A stretch of 64,000 bases of DNA from Coprinopsis marcescibilis (lineage: Eukaryota; Basidiomycota; Agaricomycetes; Agaricales; Psathyrellaceae): assembly GCA_004369085.1 (NCBI GenBank), contig ML210259.1:32741-96740 (forward strand), in the 5' to 3' direction. How positions within the stretch are numbered: position 1 is the stretch's first letter; every line of letters starts with the position of its first letter. Of the stretch, positions 24,675 through 34,780 are shown piece by piece. The notes under the pieces were generated by a model that made no database searches, was not told where the DNA came from, and saw nothing but the letters and a program-made list of their open reading frames with translations. The position numbers and the translations under genes were made by a program.

Positions 24675-25638
24675 TTACTCGACTGCGAGCTCGAGCTTGA
24701 TTTTAGCGATGGCGGCGGCCGGGTTGAGACCCTTGGGACAGGTACGCGAGCAGTTGAAGATGGTGTGGCAACGGTACATGCTCATGTCGTTCTGCAATCT
24801 GTCCTTGCGCTCCTCGGTGTGGGTGTCCTATTGAAAAAGCCGGGTTAGTTTCCGGAGACGCGTCTCAGATGTAAGAAGGGTAGTACGCACTCGTGAATCG
24901 GCAATCCATCGGTAGGCCTGCATGAGAGTGGCAGGGCCGAGGTATTCATCCTGATTCCACCAGTACGAGGGGCAGGAAGTCGAGCAGCACGCGCACAGGA
25001 TACACTCGTAGAGACCGTCAAGCTTCTTGCGGTCGTCGATGGATTGCAGGAATTCGCCTAGGAGTACCAGTAAGCAAAGTATCGCGATTCAAGCGGGAAG
25101 GATCATACCTTGTGTGGGGGGGTTGTCGTTCTGTAGCCAAGGCTGAATCGACTTGTATTGCTTGTAGAATTGGGTCATGTCAGGGACCAAATCCTTGACG
25201 ATGTACACTAAGCTCGGGTCAGCCACATTCTCAGACAGCAAGTATAAGAAACGTACTGTGGGGAAGAGGATACACCTTGGTGTTCTTGGTAGGACTCCTG
25301 TCGATCCTGCAAAGACAGGCGAGGGTGTTCTGGCCATCAATGTTCATGGCGCAGCTTCCGCAAATACCCTCTCGGCAAGAGCGTCTGAAGGTCAGGGTTG
25401 GGTCCATCTCGTTCTTAATCTTGATTAGAGCATCGAGAATCATAGGACCTGTTTGGTTCAAGTCGATAGTGTAGGACTGGAGCTTTGGCTTCTCCTCTGG
25501 CTGGTCCGGGTTCCATCGGTAGATTTTGAACTCTTTGAGGAGAACTGGCTTCTGTGTTGCAGTTGCCAGCGAACGAGCGAATATTTTGGAAGGAGCCGAG
25601 GCTCGCAGAGCTTGCTTTGCCAGCGCAATGGACTGCAT
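24675..25638 (-). CDS. sdh2: Succinate dehydrogenase iron-sulfur subunit (complex II), mitochondrial
   Basis: Four exons: 25638..25257, 25207..25109, 25057..24891 and 24827..24675. They give 266 aa, the usual length. Residues 1-30 are a basic, Ala/Ser-rich mitochondrial targeting sequence. The plant-ferredoxin-like domain holds the 2Fe-2S ligands C88, C93, C96 (CREGICGSC) and C108. The C-terminal domain has the 4Fe-4S ligands in CILCACC (C179, C182, C185) and the 3Fe-4S ligands C189, C236 and C242 (CHTIFNC), ending [13 protein letters not shown]. The subunit passes electrons from the FAD subunit to ubiquinone in the inner membrane. H237 in CHTIFNC is the residue whose replacement gives carboxin-type resistance in other fungi; the sensitive form is present. 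An upstream in-frame extension exists, but the start at 25638 matches the family. Confidence 0.96.
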
Positions 25639-26067
25639 AATGGAGGTCGACGGTCGAGAGGATGAAATTTCTGAAAAGTGGAGAGCCTGTCTTTGGCGGT
25701 CGCTGTCCCGAGCCCAGTCGCGTGATATCGCACCCGGCATTTGCCGGCCAACGGGCAAGCTGCTTCCGCGCCAATCACATGAGCCCTGTTTCAACCCTCA
25801 CATAGTCCCACCCAAATCCGGAAGGCCCCGACCTAAACTCTCCCCTGAACAGCTTGGAGAGGACATTGCGCGTTGAGATTAATGACAAAATATCATTCAG
25901 CAGTCATCTATAACCCGAAAATTCGATAAAATACCAGCGGCCCATTGATTCAATTGTCGGGAGCATGTAGAAACACTTGAATCGATCGACCTCATTGCAA
26001 TCCTATCCGAGACTGAGGTGTTCGAAGACTGGCTTTTCTGAAGCGACATTCCCATAACGCTACAAAG
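25639..26067. other. Intergenic: sdh2 promoter and 3' flank of the next F-box gene
   Basis: Both neighbours are on the minus strand... sdh2 is transcribed away from this region and the F-box gene at 26068-27478 ends at its right edge. It should contain the sdh2 promoter. No open frame with support and no clear TATA box were found. Confidence 0.5.
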
Positions 26068-27478
26068 CTAATACTCCAACATTACAAGCCACTCCAATTC
26101 ATCCTCGTGAGATACTGTGATATGCAGAACTTCTTTCAGCATCGACATTTGAGTACAAACGAAACAATAAGGATCAAAGGGAAAGCGAACAAATTTAAAA
26201 TTGATCTCCACTGATTCAAGTAGCGGAAAGTTGCCTTGCTTGCCTAGAAAATACCCCAGACGCCTCCACGAGCCAGAAGACGATAGGTCGGCGAATTTGT
26301 CGCTGATCGCTGACTTTGGAAACAAGTTGAGCTGAAGGTGTTGAAGGGAGGGATTGGTGGTGATCATCCCTGGCTCCCACCCACGCAGTTCGTCAAAAAG
26401 CCAATTTAGGACCTCTGTAGAGTTTGAGGTCCACTTGGATACGACGAGTTCCTTCAGCTTGACCAGTCTGTGAATGCCAATCGTTCCTCTGGGTATCCCT
26501 AAAATCAACCAGAAGGTTTAGCGATCGACCCACATACTGGCTCTCTTAAATTCCAGATTACATACCGTCTAGATGTATCTCAAGTTTCTCCAGTGATGCT
26601 TCGCAGAGCTCAAGAGTCTCGCGAATTGGCTCCAGCGACGCGTTTGAGATGGTATGCATCGAGAGATTCAGGTGGGATAGATATCTCAAGGTGATCCAAT
26701 GCTGAGGATTGAGCAAGATCCCCAAGATCCTTCCTGGCATCCACGGATTGGATTTGACGTCGCGGGCGTCTAAAGTCAACGATTCCAACGCGATCCGAGA
26801 GCTATTGACCCGCATGATGATGTCTCGTCTGAAGGCATAGGAGTCAATGTAGTGCCGTACGAGGTCGATCGGGCGATGAATCGTGAGCTGTCGCAGAGAA
26901 GGTCCACAGTATCGTATGAAGCGAGTGGGCACCGCAGTCAACGTAAGGGAACGGAGGGCAGGCGATTCACAAATCCGGGCGAAAAAACTGTGAAGCCTGT
27001 GCGGCTGCTGCCTCTCCTCCCAGAAGCTGCTGCAATATTGAACTGACCCGCCATGAAGGGTGAACGCTTCGATCCTATCGTGGGAGATCATCTCCAAGGT
27101 CTGCATAACCACGGCGAAATCGGATTTGCTCGCTTCGAGCAACATTGTGGATCGGATTTCAATAGTGATCTGCTTGATATACTGGGCGATTCGATAAGTT
27201 ATGGGCTCGGCGAGAGGGGCGAATGTGCCGTAGTTGTCGTTGCATCGGATCACCACTCTCGCCTTTTCCATTAACAGGTGCTGGCTGGGCTCTCTGAAAG
27301 CCCGAGAAAGTATGGATGTCGCTCGAAGACACCATCGATCGTTTGGGTTTTCGATGAGCGAGTAGAGAATGCAGTAGATGACTTCAGTAGGGAGTTCCAC
27401 TGCCATCGGTATCGTCCTTGCCGGGTGGCTTTGAAAGGGTTGAACAAGTAGCGACGCTTCAGTCGACGTCCTGACCAT
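26068..27478 (-). CDS. F-box protein with LRR-like C-terminal part (paralogue 2)
   Basis: Exons 27478..26566 and 26498..26068 join over a 67-bp intron (GTATGT...TTTTAG), giving 447 aa. The F-box begins at about residue 28 (VELPTEVIYCILYSLI, then S-R-A-F-R). The body consists of leucine-rich segments with the ALRSLTLTAVPTRFI type of repeat. This parallels paralogue 1, where the same position reads ALHTVEFSSAPIHFI. A start at M25 (27406) would remove an unconserved leader and match the other paralogues better. The expected role is an SCF ubiquitin ligase substrate adaptor with unknown target. Confidence 0.78.
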
Positions 27479-27709
27479 TCACAGGGACACGTGCCCGAGT
27501 ACAATTTCAAAGCCAGCGCTTATTCTAGTTCAGAATCACGGAACCGCAGCTGTTTGGAAAGCTAAACAGAGAGCCATTGTTGCGGATGTAATGCTTCGGA
27601 ACAATCTGGCAGATTAACACTGCCATTATTAGATTTAACCTTCGCAACGAGCATGGTTCTATTTAATAGTACACATGCGATAGCGATGGGCATTTGTATC
27701 CCTCCCAAT

Positions 27710-29123
27710 TTACGTCTTGAGCGGAGGTGTTTCAACAAAGAGCAGATCCATCATCGCTTTGGGATAACGAGGTCCGTGACTGACATCCAGTGCTTTTTTT
27801 GCGTATGCCCGGATCTCACTCTCTTCTTCCTTGCTTATATGAACTTTGGCTGCACCTACATTCTCCTTCAAGTACTGTCGTGGAGAATTAGACGACTTTG
27901 AGGCGGAAACGCAGCGGGATTATAACTCTAACCTGAACTTTCTTCGTGCCAGGAATGACGAAGATATCGTTTCCTTGTGCAAGGAGCCATGCAAGGGAGA
28001 CTTGAGCTGGAGTAGCATTATGCTTATCTGCGATTCCTTTGATATTCTCGACCAATGTCATGATCTTGTCGAAGTTCTGTTGATACCTGTGTTGGGGAGA
28101 TGTGAGATTTTCGCTATAACAAAGAATATGAAAACTCGCATCGGAATTTGGCGGCGGAAATCCTCGGGCTCGAAGTCATCCAGCGATCTCTGTCCGGTGG
28201 TCGCATCAGCGGGGTGCAAAAGTACAAAGACTCTGAAGACACCTACATAGCGACCGGTGAGAAGCCCACGTCCAAGAGGAGAGTACGCAACCACTGGGAC
28301 ACCTAGCTCCCGGCAAGTCTTCAGTAGGGCAATCTTTTCATCCTCGATGTCCAAGGCGAAAGGTGAATATTCAACTTGAACGGCCGAGATTGGATGAACG
28401 GCATGTGCACGTTTCAGAGTAGATCCAGAGATCTCAGAAAGGCCTATGTATCGCACTTTTCCTTCCTTCACCATTTTAGACATAGCCCCGACGGTGGTCT
28501 GATTGCGAGTTATTTTAGCTCAAGTCAACGCGGTGATGAAAGAGAGGGAAAGACCTCGATAGGAACTTTCGCATCAGCTCGCTGCAGAAGAAAAGGTTGG
28601 TGGATTTTTCTCGATATGCAAGAGACAATGAATCGACCACGAACATGAAGATAGTAGAGGTCGATGTGATCGACGCCCAGGCGCGATAATGACCTCTCCA
28701 GGCTCTCTTCTGCGTACTTGGGATTGCCGTTGGCCGAGTTCAGGGTTTTGCGATCGAAACCAAACTTTGAGGCCAGGAAAATCTCATCACGTTTTCCACT
28801 GCGTTTAAACCTAAGCGACAGCCATGGTCCATGGATCAACATTTTAACGTGCAACTAACTTTCACTTACCATTTACCAATGAGTTCTTCGCTGTCACCAT
28901 AGATATCGGCAGTGTCCCAGAAAGTGCAGCCCATCTCATATGCAGCATCAAGGAGCTGCAGTAGATGTTAGCATATCTACCCATCGAAGGGAGGAAAGTC
29001 GCCAACCTTGAGCCTCTCTTCATCAGTCCCAACGCTTCCATAGAACGACGAAAGCCCCATGGCCCCGAGGCCAATCTCAGGAACTTGGTCGTTGCCAATT
29101 TTGCGGGTTGGCATATTGGGCAT
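27710..29123 (-). CDS. Aldo-keto reductase (YakC/AKR13-like)
   Basis: Eight exons: 29123..29007, 28955..28870, 28810..28645, 28581..28555, 28498..28247, 28189..28136, 28076..27933 and 27874..27710. All joins keep phase and give 336 aa, typical for the superfamily. The (alpha/beta)8 barrel shows [12 protein letters not shown], then the catalytic tetrad D53, Y58 (WDTADIYG), K83 (LASKFG) and H123 (DLYYLH). Next come [15 protein letters not shown] and YSPLGRG, and late the NADPH-binding IPGTKK. These enzymes reduce carbonyls with NADPH in the cytosol; the substrate cannot be told. The 27-nt exon 4 encodes only nine residues. The start at 29123 is the only ATG near the conserved N-terminus. Confidence 0.93.
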
Positions 29124-29269
29124 GATGATGGGCGGGACAAGCTCGAACAATCAGTCCTACTTGATTAAAACCACAACCTTATATATGCATGTGGGAGGTC
29201 AGAAAGGGGTCGGAGCTGATGTCGATGTCAGGCTCGCGCCAATAAATAGGAGACTGCGGTACCCAATGT

Positions 29270-30280
29270 GAATTTTGGCTTGGGCTACGATGTCATCCCT
29301 GGACCTCGATCTCGTTTCCTGGCTGGGCAATGTGGCAACAGGGTCACCGACAAAATCACCCAAGGTTGTCTCGGACTTTCCCATCGCAACAGGGTTCGAC
29401 TTGCTTAGTTGGAGCGATGACCCCAATTTTGCTTTCGGTTTCGTTCGACATCGAGTCTAGCAGCCTCTGTTAGTTCATGCGGAGTATATAAGCATGTCCG
29501 AGCACTTACCAAACAACCTAGGATGAAGAGTTGAGTGTTAGTTCGAGCTGATTGAAGACGTTTGACGCATTAATTCAAGTGATGTGGTTCAGAACAAGAG
29601 ATGGGGGTGGAGAGCAGTCTGAAGACGTTGTAAAACTCACGGAGAGCGTTATGGTTCAATATCAAAATGCTGAACGCGCGCGTTCAGCATTGTTCTCTTC
29701 GATTGTTTGATGAAGTTGACGCGGCAGGCGCTTTGATGTCCCCGATATTTAGCCGACTTGATCTCCTCTGTGAGTCGCTGGCTCTGAGCCTCTTCCTGGC
29801 ATGTGTGCGATCCACAGCAGCGCAAATTTTCTGTCAAGATCACCCAATCGTTGAGGCCGGAGAGAAAGACTGAGCGAATTATCATATAATTTGTGCGCTT
29901 GGGTCTTGCTTAGACCACTGACTCTCCCGCCGATGCACCACTGTAAAGGTAAAGCATGCCAGAGCATACACTCCACAGTAGTGTTTGGGCCATTACACCT
30001 ACGCACACCTGTGTTACATGATAAATAGCAACCTGAAGTAAACTCTGGTCATAGACTTTCTCCATATTCACAGAATCAGGCAGGGCCAAACCCCCATTCC
30101 GGCGTATCGATTATTCCCTCAGGGGGCCCCAGACATTTCAAGTTGAGATTTAATCTCTGTGGCGCTCACATTTGCATTGCTCAGAAGTAGAGACCACGTA
30201 CTTGCACATCGTAGTGCTGTTCTGCTGTTCTCACAGCTTCTCCCCGACACTCCCCATCCACACCACTCTTTTGATTTACA
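29270..30280 (-). repeat. Truncated segmental duplication of 40790-42480
   Basis: Three blocks match, in the same order and orientation, the region around FunK1 gene B. They are the first codons of FunK1, its roughly 500-bp upstream region (shared phrases such as tccgagcacttacca and caaaatgctgaacgcg), and a piece at about 30185-30275 that copies the end of exon 3 of the neighbouring gene at 41890-44013 (catcgtagtgctgttctg, cgacactccccatccac). The source segment 41510-42390 is missing. The copy has diverged by eye at roughly one base in five. Confidence 0.7.
29330..29457 (-). pseudogene. FunK1 kinase N-terminal relic
   Basis: From the ATG at 29457 the minus strand encodes about 30 codons starting MSNETESKIGVIAPTKQ. 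This matches MSNQSQTKVGDIAPTKQ of FunK1 gene B at 40879. The frame then breaks at a stop and nothing of the kinase domain follows. It forms the left end of the duplicated segment 29270-30280. Confidence 0.65.
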
Positions 30281-30868
30281 AGGGAGACAAGCGAATGTAC
30301 AATAACAATCTTGATGGACTGCTCATACGTTCCTACTCAGTACATCCTCTACCTTCATGGCTGATATTGGTGAAGGGCAATAGCCAGCGGGTAATAAAAT
30401 AAAATAATATATCAGGTACATATGCACAATCAAATCTTAATAGAATAATACCAACTTCGTGTGTAATAATTTTTCATTTGACTTCCCCAGTATCATTTTC
30501 GGCGCCTGCGAGAATTTGCGACGAGGATTTTCAGGTTTGTAGATCCATCTAGCCGAACGTGTCCATTGTCGAGGACGGCGTCTGGCGAGTGTGACCCTTT
30601 AGAGGCGGGGAAGGGCATACCAAAAACCGATGCTCGAGTCAACTGCCAGCAATACTATCAGCATCCGCGATATCAGGGGCAGTGTATATATGTATTCCCA
30701 TCGGCACCAGCTCATTGGCAGGGCTGGCTTGCGGGAAACGATGAGCTCTAGCCAACGAATTGAGTAAATGCCGTATCTGAGTGTTTATGTATGTGCCGTA
30801 GGTAAAATGGAGGAAGATAAGTTAGTAGTAATCCTTATTCCGATGAGCCATATCCGTTTAGTCATGCT
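30281..30868. other. Intergenic, 3' flank of the phosphatase gene
   Basis: AT-rich between 30390 and 30480 (aaaataaaataatatatc). No supported gene; probably contains the 3' UTR of the phosphatase gene to its right. Confidence 0.45.
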
Positions 30869-32915
30869 CTATATCCAATACCTCAGACCCCATCCCAGGT
30901 ATTCAAACACCAACGGCAATGCCTCGCACGCCAAAAACGCGATTCCAGCGTAGACAATGACCTTGGTAAGTACTACAAAAAGAGAGATCAGCGCACAAGG
31001 CTCATGACTCCCCAGTAGACGAAACACACACCATCGGCGTCATAATGCTTAACCCCTCGGGCCTTACTGGACTGTGTCTCAGCATCAGGTTGCCTCGACC
31101 GGGTGAGCATAACAGAGTTAATCTCGCTCTTGAGTGGGGAAGGCTCTTTGACCGACGACCCATTGACGGGTCGCATATTTTTCTTCTTGCGTTTTCCTGC
31201 GGCGTGGCCCCAGTGCGAGGAGCCATCAGTACCGCTTCCAATTCCTCCAGTCTCAAACATCACACCTGCTGAAGAGGGCAGATCGATGACGCTAGGAATG
31301 GCCTGGAGGGCGATGTTTCCATCTTCTCCAACTTGAAACTCGCTCGGGACGTTTTTGTACTCTGTGGCTGGGGTGTAGAACCGCCGGTTGGGCAACCTAA
31401 AGGCTCGAGAGAGCAGACGAAAGGTGGGTGGAAGGATGAGGTGCAGCGCAGATTTCGCGATGATTCGCCACACAAAAATCGCCAAGATGCCTGCGAAGGA
31501 GTGGATGAGGGGAGTGAGTGATGATAAATGCATGTCACGAACCAACTGTAAGTTTGAGAACGGCAAACGTCCACCAGACGCCAATATCACCCCAATTTCT
31601 ATCCACGGTCATCCACTGACCGGTAATAGCATCCTGGACCAGCCCGCTTCCAGGCATAATGGACGGTCCACCGGCCTCAGAGTTCATGCCGGCAGTGTGC
31701 ATGGCCCAACGTCCGACAAGAGCCCCCAATACTACGCTGCCAAAAGCTATTGCATCTTCGAAGCAAGGGCAATCATCCACTGGTTGCGGATGCTGATTGA
31801 CGGCGAGTAAACAGAGAGGGATGAGGATGAACGGGACTTTCCATCCGCCATTCTCGGACCACTGCTCTATCCATCGGCCGGCTCCCAAGCCTTTGCCGAG
31901 ATACACGACAAGGCCCTTATTGGAGCTTTCACCGAGGCCTAAAGCCGTCGAGACAGCATAGAGCGGGTTGCTTGGTGAGATGGTCACTGCATGGCCCACC
32001 CAACTGTCATGTCCCCACCAGATGCCTGCGCCAAGAACAGTACCGGTAATGCAATCAGTAAAAGAGTGCATGCCGGTGTACAGGCGTCCGAACACAATCG
32101 AGAACGTGTAGAAAGTGAGCACTGCGACGATGGTGTAGAATTCCTGTGATGTTATCGATGGGGTGTCGTTGTGTCGGAGGGCGTGGAAGATGGAGAAGAA
32201 AAACAGGGCCATTGAGACACTGTTCGTGGAGTGGGTAGAAGGGAACCCATATTCAAGGTGGTGGGAGCCAATTGCTGGTGGAGAGAGTTCAAAAGGCAGG
32301 GGTTTAAGTTCGAATAAACGACTTACTGAGGCGGACAACGGGCGGAGCGAACGGACGGGGCGAACAAAACATGTCCTTGAGCACAGATGACAGATACACC
32401 CCTGCAGCAAGAACCATAATCAATCTGTAACGCTGTAAGCAGCGAATTCAAGCAATACGTACATTCGTACGTACCCTCGCGCAATGTCCTGCCGTCCAAA
32501 GAAAGCAAAGCAGGGCAACAATATCATGAAGAACGTGTGTGTGCCGAGCAGAGATGTGTAGACAAAGTAAGAGTCTCCCAATGGCGTCCGCACGGCTTTC
32601 TAACTATTATTTAGCTCGCGATACGTTTTCCAACGAATGATGACCCACCTGCAACCTCGCCAATACTCTCGACTCTTTCTCCACAATCTTTACAAGTTTT
32701 CGACGTATTAGTGCCCTGAAAGGCGGCAGTGTCGTATCGTATACGTCTGTAGCGTGTTGTCCTGGTGCGGCATCGTAGATTCTGTTGATTTTCTCTTCGG
32801 CGTCGTCTAGGGCTGGGGAAGCTGACCGTGACGTCGAGGCAGAGGATGGAGGGACAGAAATCGTAAAATGCTTCCCGGTCATTGTTTCTAAGATATTATT
32901 AATAAGTTGAGTCAT
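30869..32915 (-). CDS. Sphingoid long-chain-base-1-phosphate phosphatase (LCB3-like, PAP2 superfamily)
   Basis: Six exons: 32915..32649, 32599..32475, 32424..32327, 32274..31543, 31490..31032 and 30972..30869. They give 594 aa. The three PAP2 motifs are complete: K147-x6-RP (KDMFCSPRP), PSTHS with H178, and R227-x5-H233-x3-D237 (GRLYTGMHSFTD). Hydrophobic segments before and after make a multi-pass ER-type membrane enzyme. The last exons return to a conserved block (YDADVLTKVIVYAGIA), created only by splicing out 31031..30973. LCB3-type enzymes dephosphorylate dihydrosphingosine-1-phosphate and phytosphingosine-1-phosphate, feeding ceramide synthesis. The start may be the second Met (32882), since the first 11 residues are unremarkable. 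General lipid phosphate phosphatase activity is the alternative. Confidence 0.9.
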
Positions 32916-33454
32916 ATGTCTCTATCGACTTGACACAAACCTTTAACACTGGCGAGTATCCACCTCGCATCTGCAGAAGCCCGTGCCAGGGAGTCGTTGT
33001 CGCTCGTCGTCGCGCAGTCAGCTTTCCGGAACGTGGGGTGATCTGGAAACAATTATATAATCCATTATGATGCCATCAGACTCCCCCGTTGCTTCAACTA
33101 GGTAGGGGTCGTCCGGCTGGGGCCTTGCTGGCGGGGAGAGGGATTAGGATCCTTGCACATTTTTGGTGGTGGTCTCCATCGTACTGTATTGTATGTACAT
33201 ATATAGGGGGAGAAGAGCAAGAGAAGGGCTTTACATATTATTGATTCCTATTTATTTTGATCCCATCATCTTACGTAATTTATACCAGAGAGATTGGAAT
33301 CCCAGACGCACATTACTGGCTGGTGATATTATTGATTCCTTTGGTCCCATCATATACGTAAATTCGGCCAGCTCTGCGGCTCTGGACCCGGAGTTCTTCA
33401 CGACCACTACACAGTAAATGTCCACCCTTTTGAAGCTCAGTTCACGACTGAGAA
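32916..33454. other. Intergenic, promoter side of the phosphatase gene
   Basis: Upstream flank of the minus-strand phosphatase. Two near-identical phrases (attgattcctattt at about 33240 and attgattcctttgg at about 33331, each followed by tcccatcat) form a short imperfect repeat. No gene seen. Confidence 0.45.
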
Positions 33455-33469
33455 TCAACGTATGTATCG

Positions 33470-33650
33470 GGCATAAAATAACGGATACTCAAACTTGAAG
33501 CTTAACGCACTGCAGCCAGACATCCTTGAATTCCTTGAGGCTGTTGACTTCTTACAACTTGCTGTAAAAACCGCTTGGGAAATCATGAAGTGCCAGGGAT
33601 TGAAAGGTTCAAGTGCATGCCAAGGGATGGCAGCTCTATTGCGTGCTGAA
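33470..33650 (-). pseudogene. FunK1 relic (end of exon 1)
   Basis: Read on the minus strand, the segment encodes EVNSLKEFKDVWLQCVK preceded by a degraded LALHxxxSxFYSKL. It matches LALHVLGSRLYSKL and EVDSLKEFKVVWLQCVK at the end of exon 1 in FunK1 gene B. A stop replaces the Trp before EVNSL, and nothing else of the gene is left. Confidence 0.65.
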
Positions 33651-33689
33651 CGTTTCACCATGTGATGGTCGTATTGCATGGGCCAGTGG

Positions 33690-34629
33690 AGAGTCTAGCG
33701 GTCACGTCGTCGATGGAAAGAGTTGTTTTGCATGTTGTCTAGCACATACTCATGCTCTAGTGTCTAGCTGACCTGTGTCATAATTATTTGAGTCTTACCT
33801 GTATCTACGTCTATATAAATTCACGATGGAGAAGTGCCGCCAAGGTCCTGTATCATCACGACGTCAAAGGCTCTAGTATCAGCCTTCGACTTGACATTAT
33901 CAGCACGGGAGTTGTAGCACTCCCAAGTTTGTCTGCGGCAGCGTCCGGATGGTGGCAGTAATCCCCGCCAGTTGCTCTTCGTTCATGATTCAGGAAAAGG
34001 ATGTGCTGAGTGGCGATGGCAATTCTGAGCATGCCCAACTCTCTTTGCCCTGGAGGTTGTTGATCGGGGTTGTCGACCAGTTTGTTGCGGAGGGTCCCCA
34101 TTTTCTTGACTGGGCGGGAATCCCCGCGCAGAGCTCTGTCTTTGCTCGATATCAGCTGAGTAGAGGGCCAGTGCAGCCTCTAAGCTGCTTTTCAAAAGGC
34201 AGGTTGTCGGTTAAGATTTAAGAATGACCCCTGTGTGCAACTTTTGAATGCCCAGTGATAACATAGTACACCGCGACTACTCCACGTGTTCACGCACCCT
34301 TTACTCTCACTCTATTCCACTACTATGTATGAATAAAACTCTGGTATTTACTTGTGTCGACGGTGTGCAACAGCATTTACTAACAATTAAGCGCCCGCGG
34401 GGGTTCCATGAACGTCAGGTCTCTCTGAGCTCAGCCAAGGTAAGACGTTCACACCGTAGCATGACTTCTGTACCGTCTTCGGATATATGTCGGCACCATC
34501 CACATGCGAGTTCCCTGTGTTGACGGCGAATCCCGACATGTGATCATAACATCTTGGAAAGGACAATGATAAACGCGCAAGATCAACATGACAACATTCT
34601 CCGTGCGAAATTTCGAGCGCACTGGCAGG
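33690..34629. other. Intergenic, nothing recognised
   Basis: Lies between the FunK1 relic and the promoter of FunK1 gene A. The open frames at 33856-34221 overlap on both strands and have no motif. Confidence 0.45.
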
Positions 34630-34780
34630 ATATATATTAGCTGCCCCTGCTTCAGCACTATCTTCCTCAAATCACTTCGTTCCTCTCCACTACCACAGCT
34701 CAGAACGCGCCTCTGGTGAGTAATTAGTGTGCCTCTGGTGCTTTATGTTGATGGACTAATACTGGATTGAACTAGACTCG
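34630..34780 (+). promoter_or_regulatory. FunK1 gene A promoter and 5' leader with an intron
   Basis: A TATA-like tatatatta at 34630-34638 is followed by a pyrimidine-rich tract (about 34660-34700). A likely leader intron runs from 34716 (GTGAGT) to 34775 (TGAACTAG), ending five bases before the start codon. Gene C has a similar sequence just before its start. Confidence 0.5.

Noticed and set aside
28058..28483. 141-codon minus frame read as one exon
   Set aside because: It runs through the donor at 28246 of the aldo-keto reductase; the spliced model restores the family sequence.
30988..31031. Phosphatase C-terminus ending at 30988
   Set aside because: Reading through the GTGTGT donor gives an odd tail; splicing to 30972 restores the conserved YDADVLTKVIVYAG block.
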